A stretch of DNA of 35,925 nt. It comes from DATCVR01 sp036566745. GTDB lineage: Bacteria; Actinomycetota; Actinomycetes; Jiangellales; Jiangellaceae. Shown one piece after another: positions 30,109 through 35,925 of the stretch. Under the pieces are notes generated by a model. That model had not been told where the DNA came from, did not search any database, and saw nothing but the letters and a program-made list of their open reading frames with translations. Made by a program: the position numbers and the translations under genes. How positions within the stretch are numbered: position 1 is the stretch's first letter; every line of letters begins with the position of its first letter. Where the stretch lies: NCBI GenBank assembly GCA_036566745.1, contig DATCVR010000033.1, forward strand, positions 1 through 35,925. Direction: 5' to 3'.

Positions 30109-30783
30109 ATGTCCGTGGAGTTGTCGCTGGACTTCTGGCTGGAGCTGATCGGCTGGGCCGGCTCGGCCGTCCTGGTCTGGTCGCTCGCGCAGGCGCGGGT
30201 GCTGCGCTTCCGGGTGCTCAACCTGATCGCCTCCGTCGTCCTGACCGGGTACAACGCCGCGCTCGGGGTGTGGCCGATGGTGGCGATGAACGCGGTGATC
30301 GCGGGGATCGACGTCTTCCACATCAACCGGCTGGTCCGGACGCGTGACGACGACCGCGCCTACGAGGTGGTCGAGGTCGGGCCGGACGAGGAGTTCCTCC
30401 ACTACGTCCTGCGCTCGCACGCCGCCGACATCGACCGGCACAATCCGGGCTTCGGCTGGGACGGCGCAGCGCCGGGTGGCACGGCCTTCCTGGTGCTGCG
30501 CGACACCGAGACCGTCGGGGTGGTGTTGATCCGGGCAGCCCAGCCGGACGGGACGACGGGACGGGTCGAACTCGACTACGTCACCCCGCGGTTCCGCGAC
30601 TTCAGCGTGGGCAAGTTCGTCTACCGCAAGGACGGGCTGCTGTCCCGGCGCGGCTTCCACCGGCTGATCGCACCCATCGACCGGATGGTCGACGCACGGG
30701 GCTACTTCACCAACGTCGGCTTCCGGGCCGTGCGCGGGAACGGTGACGCGCTCGTGCTCGACATCGCACCCCCGGCTCACTGA
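30109..30783 (+). CDS. YgjV-like membrane protein with C-terminal GNAT-like domain
   Basis: 224 residues. The N-terminal 75 residues hold about three membrane helices (LELIGWAGSAVLVWSLA, LNLIASVVLTGYNAALG and WPMVAMNAVIAGIDVFHI), the pattern of YgjV-like proteins. The rest is cytoplasmic, rich in beta strands: EEFLHYVLRSHAADIDR, GGTAFLVLRDTETVGVVLIR, GRVELDYVTPRFRDFSVGKFVY and GYFTNVGFRAVRG, with an order reminiscent of acetyltransferase-like folds (VELDYVTP as the central strand) but without a clear acetyl-CoA loop. The start is set by the leaderless TACGAT 6 nt before the ATG; an upstream in-frame ATG at 30070 gives an implausible leader. Function unknown; 7 bp separate it from the next gene, so cotranscription is likely. 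Confidence 0.8.
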   Translation: MSVELSLDFWLELIGWAGSAVLVWSLAQARVLRFRVLNLIASVVLTGYNAALGVWPMVAMNAVIAGIDVFHINRLVRTRDDDRAYEVVEVGPDEEFLHYVLRSHAADIDRHNPGFGWDGAAPGGTAFLVLRDTETVGVVLIRAAQPDGTTGRVELDYVTPRFRDFSVGKFVYRKDGLLSRRGFHRLIAPIDRMVDARGYFTNVGFRAVRGNGDALVLDIAPPAH

Positions 30784-30790
30784 TTCGGCG

Positions 30791-31453
30791 ATGCTGGGCG
30801 TCGTGCAGATCTACGGCGAGCAGGCGCAGACCGCGCTCGACCTGGTGGGGGTCTTCTTCTTCGCGGTCACCGGCGCGCTGCTGGCCGCGCGCCAGGGCTT
30901 CGACGTCGTGGCGAGCTTCCTCCTCGCCGCGTTGACGGGTCTGGGCGGCGGGATCGTGCGCGACGTCCTCATCGGCGATCATCCGCCGGCCGCCCTGGCC
31001 CGGCCGGTGTATTTCGTGCCCGTCCTGGTGGCCACCACGGTCGTGTACTTCTTCTTCCCGCACGTGTCGCGGTTCCGCCGCACGCTGCTGCTCTTCGACG
31101 CCGCCGGTCTCGGCCTGTTCTGTGTCACCGGCACGGCCAAGGCATTGAGCTACGACGTCCCGGTCGTCTCGGCGGTGGCGCTGGGGGTGGTGTCGGCCGT
31201 GGGCGGCGGCCTGTTGCGCGACGTGGCCGCGCGCGAGGTGCCATCGATGTTCCGGCATGACGACATCTATGCACTGCCGGCCGTCGTCGGAGCTGTGGCC
31301 ACCGCCGTGCTCTGGCAGGCGGACCTGCTCAGCTCGATCACCGGGCTGGCTGCATCGACCGCGACCTTCCTCCTGCGGGTCCTGGCCCTGCGTCGAGGCT
31401 GGCGGGCGCCGCTCGCCTATGGCCGCCGCTCGGGGATCAGCGACGACCGGTGA
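30791..31453 (+). CDS. TRIC-family (YicG/UPF0126) cation channel-like protein
   Basis: 220-residue integral membrane protein of the trimeric intracellular cation channel family. Two internal repeats are visible, each with the signature GGGxxRDV: GGGIVRDV at 52-59 and GGGLLRDV at 138-145, the gate/ligand region in TRIC structures. About seven helices are expected (ALDLVGVFFFAVTGALLA, VVASFLLAALTG, YFVPVLVATTVVYFFF, LLLFDAAGLGLFCVTGTA and others). ATG 30791 is the probable start; a GTG at 30803 is possible. It begins 7 bp after the YgjV-like gene and overlaps the convergent beta-propeller gene by 17 bp at the 3' end. The physiological role in bacteria is unclear; potassium transport is one proposal. 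Confidence 0.9.
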   Translation: MLGVVQIYGEQAQTALDLVGVFFFAVTGALLAARQGFDVVASFLLAALTGLGGGIVRDVLIGDHPPAALARPVYFVPVLVATTVVYFFFPHVSRFRRTLLLFDAAGLGLFCVTGTAKALSYDVPVVSAVALGVVSAVGGGLLRDVAAREVPSMFRHDDIYALPAVVGAVATAVLWQADLLSSITGLAASTATFLLRVLALRRGWRAPLAYGRRSGISDDR

Positions 31454-33377
31454 CGGCCACCCGGACCAGGTTGCGGCCCTGCACCGTGTACAGCGCCCGC
31501 CCCGACGGGTCGAGGGAGAGCTTGGGCTCGCCGCCGAACCACTGGCCGGCCAGTCCGCTGGCGATCGTCGTGGCGGTGAACGCCCTCAGGTCGATCTTGT
31601 AGACGGCGTCCTTGTCGCTCGTGTACGCGACGTTCCCGGTGACGACGAGGTCGCCGCCGAGCGCGCTGACCGCGAGCGTCCGGGTGACCTCGCGCCGGTC
31701 GAAGCGGTACTCGAACAGGATGCCGGTGTTGGAGATGCCGAAGACGGCCTCGTCGGTGGTGGCGAGGCCGGAGATGTAGCGGGCACCGGCGACCGGCTCC
31801 AGCTCCCACGACAACCTGCGGGCCTTGAGGTCGAACGCTGCGAGGCGGGCCGTCGTGGTCACCGGAGGCATCCCGAGGCCCTCCTGGATGAGGGTGCCCA
31901 GGTAGGCCGTTCCCCGCCGGGTCGCGACCGAGTAGACGGTCTGCCGCTCGACGGCCGGCCGGTACGTCTCGAACGCCTCGGTCCGCAGCGAGTACAGCGA
32001 CAGGGCACCGTTGATGTGGCCCGGCTCGGGCTGGCTGGGCATGACGATCAGCCCGGTCCTGGCGTCGTAGGCGAGATCGCGCGGGCGGTCCTGCTGATTG
32101 CCGGCCCGGGCGAGCAGGGTGGCTTCCGGGTCGCCCGCACGATGGGAGTACAGCGCCGCCTGGGTGTAGATGCCGAGGTAGGTGACGTCGTCGACGGTGA
32201 GCATGGTCTTCGGCTCGCCCGCGATGCCCAACCGGGTGACCGTGCCGGAGCTGAGGTCGTGGATGTCGGCGCCGCTCTTGCCGCCCACGTAGACGCGGCG
32301 GCCGTCGGAGTGCACCGACATCGGTTCCTCGGCGGCGGCCTTGAAGCCACGCTGCACGAGATTCCGGTACTCCAGCGAGCCGGTCGCCGGGTCGTAGACG
32401 AACACGGCGCTGTCCTGGATCCCGTAGACGAGGCCCTCGTGGGCGAGTATCCGGTGGGTGAGCGCCTCGAAGTACGGCACGCCGAGGACCTCGAGCGTCT
32501 TCGTCGCCAGCTCGTACCGGTAGAACGTCCCGGACGGGCGGCCGGCGAAGTACACGTAGCCGTCGTGGATCAGCACCGCGACGATGTACTTCTCGCCCGG
32601 CGCCGTGGCCTTGACCACCGTGTAGTCGCGTGGATCGGCCTTGCTGAGGACGAGCAGCTCGCCGAGGGAGTTCATGCCGCCAGCGATGTGCGAGTCGGAG
32701 ATCGACATGCTCGACACCAAGTCGCGATCCGCCACCTCGGCGGGCAGCAGGTCCGCGGTCGCGCCGGTGGCCCGGTCGATGGCGACGAGATGGGCGTTGG
32801 ACCCGATGCCGGCGTAGACGTGGGTCGCGTCGGCCTGGATGCTCCGGACGTAGGCCTCGCCCGGGGCGGGCTGCCCGAGGTCCCGGCTGGTCCCGGTGGC
32901 GGGGTCGTACTCCACGACCCGGCCCGGCTCGGACATGCCCAGGTAGACCTTGCCGTCGGGGGAGGCCGCCATGGTCCAGATGAAGTGGTCGGGATACTCG
33001 CCGACCTTCGTCACGGTGCCGGCGACGGTGTCGAGACGGTAGAGGTCACAACGGGCGTGGGTGCCCACGTAGACGTCGGTGCCGACCTTGCACATCGCCC
33101 AGATCCCGATGCCGGTGGGGATGTCGACGTGGGCGGTGATCGCGTCCTGGGCCAGGTCGTAGGCGCCGACCACGTTGGGAGCCAGGCCGCGGGTGCCCGC
33201 ATACAGCACGCCGCCGACGAACTCGCCGTTCCCGAGGGGCGTGGTGACGCTCGCCGGACCGAGGTCGGTGAGCGTGCCCTCGGGAGCTGTCGTCGACGCG
33301 AAAGCGCCGGTGGACGGGAGGGCGGTGGCGGCGGCCGCGCCCGCGACGAGTTCGAGGAAACGACGGCGAGGGATCAC
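31437..33377 (-). CDS. Tat-exported beta-propeller protein
   Basis: 646-residue exported protein. The N-terminus MIPRRRFLELVAGAAAATAL is a twin-arginine signal (RRRF at 4-7), with probable cleavage after AFA near residue 27. The mature part is a long series of four-strand propeller blades, e.g. VGGVLYAGTRG, VGTDVYVGTHARCDLYRLD, SPDGKVYLGMSEPGRVVEYD, ATHVYAGIGSNAHLVAID, HDGYVYFAGRPSGTFYRYE and GLVYGIQDSAVFVYD, likely two propellers. No catalytic residues are recognisable. GTG 33377 has GGAGG 6 nt upstream and a good promoter at 33405-33433. It is encoded just after the sensor kinase (92 bp apart) on the same strand, so it could be a target or accessory ligand-binding partner of that system. 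That link is inferred from position only. Confidence 0.85.
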   Translation of the reverse strand: MIPRRRFLELVAGAAAATALPSTGAFASTTAPEGTLTDLGPASVTTPLGNGEFVGGVLYAGTRGLAPNVVGAYDLAQDAITAHVDIPTGIGIWAMCKVGTDVYVGTHARCDLYRLDTVAGTVTKVGEYPDHFIWTMAASPDGKVYLGMSEPGRVVEYDPATGTSRDLGQPAPGEAYVRSIQADATHVYAGIGSNAHLVAIDRATGATADLLPAEVADRDLVSSMSISDSHIAGGMNSLGELLVLSKADPRDYTVVKATAPGEKYIVAVLIHDGYVYFAGRPSGTFYRYELATKTLEVLGVPYFEALTHRILAHEGLVYGIQDSAVFVYDPATGSLEYRNLVQRGFKAAAEEPMSVHSDGRRVYVGGKSGADIHDLSSGTVTRLGIAGEPKTMLTVDDVTYLGIYTQAALYSHRAGDPEATLLARAGNQQDRPRDLAYDARTGLIVMPSQPEPGHINGALSLYSLRTEAFETYRPAVERQTVYSVATRRGTAYLGTLIQEGLGMPPVTTTARLAAFDLKARRLSWELEPVAGARYISGLATTDEAVFGISNTGILFEYRFDRREVTRTLAVSALGGDLVVTGNVAYTSDKDAVYKIDLRAFTATTIASGLAGQWFGGEPKLSLDPSGRALYTVQGRNLVRVAVTGRR

Positions 33378-33404
33378 GGCGACCTCCGGGGTGGGTGTCG
33401 CCGC

Positions 33405-33433
33405 ACGCTATAAGGGCATGGTCAAAATGTCTA
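33405..33433 (-). promoter_or_regulatory. Promoter of the beta-propeller gene
   Basis: On the minus strand TAGACA (33433-33428) and TAGCGT (33410-33405) with a 17-bp spacer; the -35 matches the consensus TTGACA at 5 of 6 positions. Transcription would start near 33398, about 20 nt before the GTG, leaving room for the GGAGG site. This shows the propeller has its own promoter in addition to any read-through from the kinase. Confidence 0.6.
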
Positions 33434-33469
33434 TAGGTGCCGGGCCTAAATGACCCGCGCCGGTCACGG

Positions 33470-35362
33470 TCACGCCGAGACGAGCACGCCGACCGGTAGC
33501 CGGATCGTGAACGCGGTGCCCTCGCCCACCACGCTCGTGACTTCGATCGAGCCGTCGTGGTGCTCGACCAGGTGCTTCGTGATGGCCAGGCCGAGGCCGC
33601 TGCCACCGGTGGCCCGGCTGCGGGAGGCGTCCACCCGGTAGAAGCGGTCGAAGATGTGGGGGAGCTGGTCGGCCTCGATGCCCGGGCCGGTGTCCTCGAC
33701 CCGCACCACGACGTGGTCGCCGTCCGACGAGGCGTTGACATGCACCTCGCCGCCCGCGGGGGTGTACTGGACGGCATTGCCCACGAGGTTCCCCACCGCC
33801 TGCCGCAGCCGCACCGCGTCGGCGATCGCGAGCGCCGGGGCGGAGGCGTCGATGGTGAGCGTGACGTCCGCCTCCGTGGCGCTGGTCTGGTGCGCCGCGA
33901 CCACCTGGCGGGCCAGCTCGGCGACGTCGCACTCCTCGGGGTGGAGGCGCAGCGCACCGGCGTCGGCGAGGGCGAGGTCCTGCAGGTCGTCGACCAGCCG
34001 CTGGAGCAGCCGCGACTCCTCCAGGAGCGAGACGACCAGCTCGGGGTCGAGGGCGACCACGCCGTCCTGGGCCGCTTCGAGGTAGCCCCGGACGTTGGCG
34101 AGCGGAGTGCGCAGCTCGTGGGCGACGTCGCTGACCATCGCGCGGCGTTGCTTCTCGCCGGCCTCGACCGATTCCGCCATCGCGTTGAAGGCGTGTCCGA
34201 GCCGGGCGATGTCGTCCTGCCCGCGGACCGGCACCCGGGCCGTGCGGTCGCCGGACTCCATCTGGTGGGCAGCGGTCGTCAGCGCCCGGATGGGCCGCAC
34301 GAAGCGTCGCCCCGCGGCCACGGTGACTCCGGCGGCCACCGTGAGTACCGCCAGGCCCACGAGCGCCGTGCGCCAGGCGCCGTCGCCGGAGAAGGCGTCG
34401 ATCTGCTCCGTGGATCCGAGGTAGAGGACTGCCGCATCGGCGACGAACGGCTCGAGCGCCTCGGTCTGCGCCGTCTGCGCGCACATGGTCACGGCGGCAT
34501 CACCGGCTGCGGCGTCGGTGGGCTCCGGCAGCACGGCGACCCACCCGAGCCCGGTCTCTACTTCGGTGTACCCGAGCGAGGCGCCGTCGAGGCACTCGGC
34601 CATCAGGGAGTTCTCGCTCTGGTGCAGCGCGGTGGCCGCGGCACTGGGCTCGGAGAGCTCGGCCGGAATGCATGGATGGGACTTCGTACCGGAGCCGATG
34701 ACGGTGGCCTCGGTGGTCGGCGGCGGGGCGGCGGGTTCGCCCTCCGCGCTCGCTCCGCCCGCGCCGGTCCCGCCATTCGCCTCGTCGGTCGGCGCCGTGC
34801 CCGGTGCGGCCTCCGCGCTGGACCACACGTAGGAGGCGCCGTACGGGTCGAGGACGATCTCCGCACCGGCACCGACCTCCTGCTGGAGGCAGACGGTGGC
34901 GTCGGCGGCCAGGTCCTCGCGCCGGTCGAGCTCCGCCTCGGTCATGCCCCACCCGGGCGCCAGCGCCACGCTCGACATGACGGCCGACTCGCCGAACAGG
35001 GACGCCTGCGGATTCGTCGCGTCGATCTCGGCCGCCGGGCTGACCGGGAGCTCGGGTGACGTCGTGCCCGACGCCGCCGAGTCGGCGATGACGTCGCCGT
35101 CGCTGGTGGTGAGGGCGACGCGCTGACCGGTCCGGTCGGCCAGGTCGGACACCGTCGCGGCGACGCCGGTCCAGGAGTCGTGGGTGGTGGCATAGGCGAG
35201 GAGCTCGCGGTACACGAAGCCGTCCGCCTCGAGGGTGCGGTCGAACTCGCCGCGGATCCGCTCGGTGGTGTCGCGCGTGGTCAGCCAGGCGGTCGCCGCG
35301 ATGGAGCACACCGCGACCGTCAGCGAAAGCCCCAGTAGACGGACGAGCATGTTATGACGCAT
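33470..35362 (-). CDS. Two-component sensor histidine kinase with large extracytoplasmic domain
   Basis: 630-residue membrane kinase. Helix 1 is about 6-27, helix 2 about 332-350. Between them is a 300-residue outer domain with four cysteines (158, 231, 257, 294) and a disordered Gly/Ala/Pro-rich stretch at about 183-219. HAMP is about 352-405. The HisKA box is VAHELRTPLANVRGYLEA with phospho-acceptor His415. The ATPase domain has N-box VGNLVGNAVQYTP (Asn525 and Asn529), G1 DTGPGI (557-562) and G2 GGSGLGL (586-592). Start ATG 35362 overlaps the response-regulator stop by 11 bp, so the two are coupled; ATG at 35350 is an alternative. The signal is unknown; cysteine pairs suggest a disulfide-stabilised sensor. 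Confidence 0.93.
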   Translation of the reverse strand: MRHNMLVRLLGLSLTVAVCSIAATAWLTTRDTTERIRGEFDRTLEADGFVYRELLAYATTHDSWTGVAATVSDLADRTGQRVALTTSDGDVIADSAASGTTSPELPVSPAAEIDATNPQASLFGESAVMSSVALAPGWGMTEAELDRREDLAADATVCLQQEVGAGAEIVLDPYGASYVWSSAEAAPGTAPTDEANGGTGAGGASAEGEPAAPPPTTEATVIGSGTKSHPCIPAELSEPSAAATALHQSENSLMAECLDGASLGYTEVETGLGWVAVLPEPTDAAAGDAAVTMCAQTAQTEALEPFVADAAVLYLGSTEQIDAFSGDGAWRTALVGLAVLTVAAGVTVAAGRRFVRPIRALTTAAHQMESGDRTARVPVRGQDDIARLGHAFNAMAESVEAGEKQRRAMVSDVAHELRTPLANVRGYLEAAQDGVVALDPELVVSLLEESRLLQRLVDDLQDLALADAGALRLHPEECDVAELARQVVAAHQTSATEADVTLTIDASAPALAIADAVRLRQAVGNLVGNAVQYTPAGGEVHVNASSDGDHVVVRVEDTGPGIEADQLPHIFDRFYRVDASRSRATGGSGLGLAITKHLVEHHDGSIEVTSVVGEGTAFTIRLPVGVLVSA

Positions 35363-35925
35363 GGCGGTCCTCCACGTGCTCGGCCATCTTGTAGCCGACT
35401 CCGTAGACGGTGAGCAGATAGGCCGGGTGGGCCGGGTCGGTCTCGATCTTGCGGCGCAGGTTCATGACGTGGACGTCGACCGTGCGCCCGAGGGCGTAGT
35501 GCTCGAAACCGAACGCCTCCTCGAGCAGCCGCTGCCGGGTGAAGGCCCGCCCGGGTGCGGCGGCCAGGCAGGTGAGGATCTTGAACTCGGCGGGCGTCAC
35601 GTCCACGTGGCTCCCGCGGAGGTGGACCTCGTGCCGGAGCGGATCGACGACGAGCGCGCCGATCGTGTGATGCGCCGGCCCGCCCTGGAGCGGACGGTCG
35701 GTGCGGCGCAGCACGGCGCGCACCCGGGCCATCAGCTCACGAGGGCTGTAGGGCTTGGTGACGTAGTCGTCGGCGCCGAGGTCGAGGCCGAGCAGCAGGT
35801 CGTCCTCGGTCGAGCGGGCGGTGAGCATGACGATCGGCACGGCGCTCTCCGACCGCAGGATCCGGCACACGTCAAGACCGTCGACCCTGGGCATCATCAC
35901 GTCGAGCACGATGAGGTCGGGCAGG
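35352..35925 (-). CDS. OmpR/PhoB-family response regulator (5' truncated by window end)
   Basis: The frame stays open to the end of the window, so the first roughly 40-50 residues are missing; 190 residues are present. The receiver domain begins in LPDLIVLDVMMPRVDGLDV: Asp in VLDVMMP is the phosphorylation site. Thr in VMLTARS and Lys in YVTKPYSPRELMARV complete the switch residues. After a linker the C-terminal winged helix appears: VDVTPAEFKILTCLAAAPGR, FTRQRLLEEAFGFEH, RTVDVHVMNLRRKIETDP and LTVYGVGYKMA, the OmpR/PhoB pattern. It overlaps the kinase gene and pairs with it. Target genes are unknown; the propeller gene is a candidate by position. Confidence 0.95.
   Translation of the reverse strand, partial: LPDLIVLDVMMPRVDGLDVCRILRSESAVPIVMLTARSTEDDLLLGLDLGADDYVTKPYSPRELMARVRAVLRRTDRPLQGGPAHHTIGALVVDPLRHEVHLRGSHVDVTPAEFKILTCLAAAPGRAFTRQRLLEEAFGFEHYALGRTVDVHVMNLRRKIETDPAHPAYLLTVYGVGYKMAEHVEDRHAS

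Noticed and set aside
1..35925. CRISPR array, prophage, insertion sequence or restriction system
   Set aside because: No regularly spaced repeats, transposase, integrase, phage structural or methylase motifs were found on either strand.

Overview
The window is about 36 kb of very GC-rich, densely coded DNA with many GTG starts, several apparently leaderless genes and typical actinobacterial families (F420-type PPOX protein, DUF4282 protein, DGPF/ECF42 sigma pair, CE1758/CE1759-type flavin pair). This points to an actinomycete. A relative of the Nocardioidaceae (order Propionibacteriales) is plausible, but no marker gene here settles the genus. Almost all of it looks like ordinary chromosome: I see no insertion sequence, prophage, plasmid backbone or CRISPR array.

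Layout. 1-4221: a sugar ABC importer (truncated binding protein, two permeases, no ATPase) followed by a LacI-type regulator. 4245-8636: a palindromic operator, then a luciferase-like monooxygenase, a MarR regulator, its partner FMN reductase and an S9 serine peptidase, all tightly spaced. 8645-11174: a DoxX-like membrane protein behind a 12-bp dyad, and a thioredoxin-NHL propeller protein. 11187-11260: a hairpin-forming repeat between converging genes. 11283-14067: a PPOX protein, a DEAD-box helicase with a structured leader, and a DUF4282 membrane protein. 14282-15142: a gamma-glutamylcyclotransferase-like protein. 15153-17051: an acyl-CoA dehydrogenase behind two tandem operator-like sites.

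17192-20734 is the most unusual gene: a 1180-residue repetitive (probably beta-helical) protein ending in a short two-helix membrane module. It is followed by a YegP/DUF1508 protein and a META-domain lipoprotein. 21556-22311 has no convincing protein gene but holds three DnaA-box-like sites, a promoter-like pair and two tandem terminators, so it may encode a small RNA. A frameshifted VOC-fold gene follows (22312-22691).

22700-28298: a phosphotransferase-like kinase, a LysR regulator divergent from a short-chain dehydrogenase, a beta-carbonic anhydrase, the DGPF protein/ECF42-type sigma factor pair and a small membrane protein. 28372-28491: tRNA-Gly(CCC) with its terminator, on the minus strand. 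28620-31453: a GlcD-type FAD oxidase, a YgjV-like membrane protein and a TRIC-type channel. 31437-35925: a Tat-exported beta-propeller, a sensor kinase with a large outer domain, and the C-terminal part of its OmpR-type response regulator, all on the minus strand.

How the genes work together: three regulatory units are clearest. They are the sugar importer with its LacI repressor, the MarR-controlled flavin monooxygenase/reductase pair, and the two-component system next to a secreted propeller. The rest are single-gene or two-gene transcription units. All functions are read from motifs and family resemblance by eye; no database search was run.
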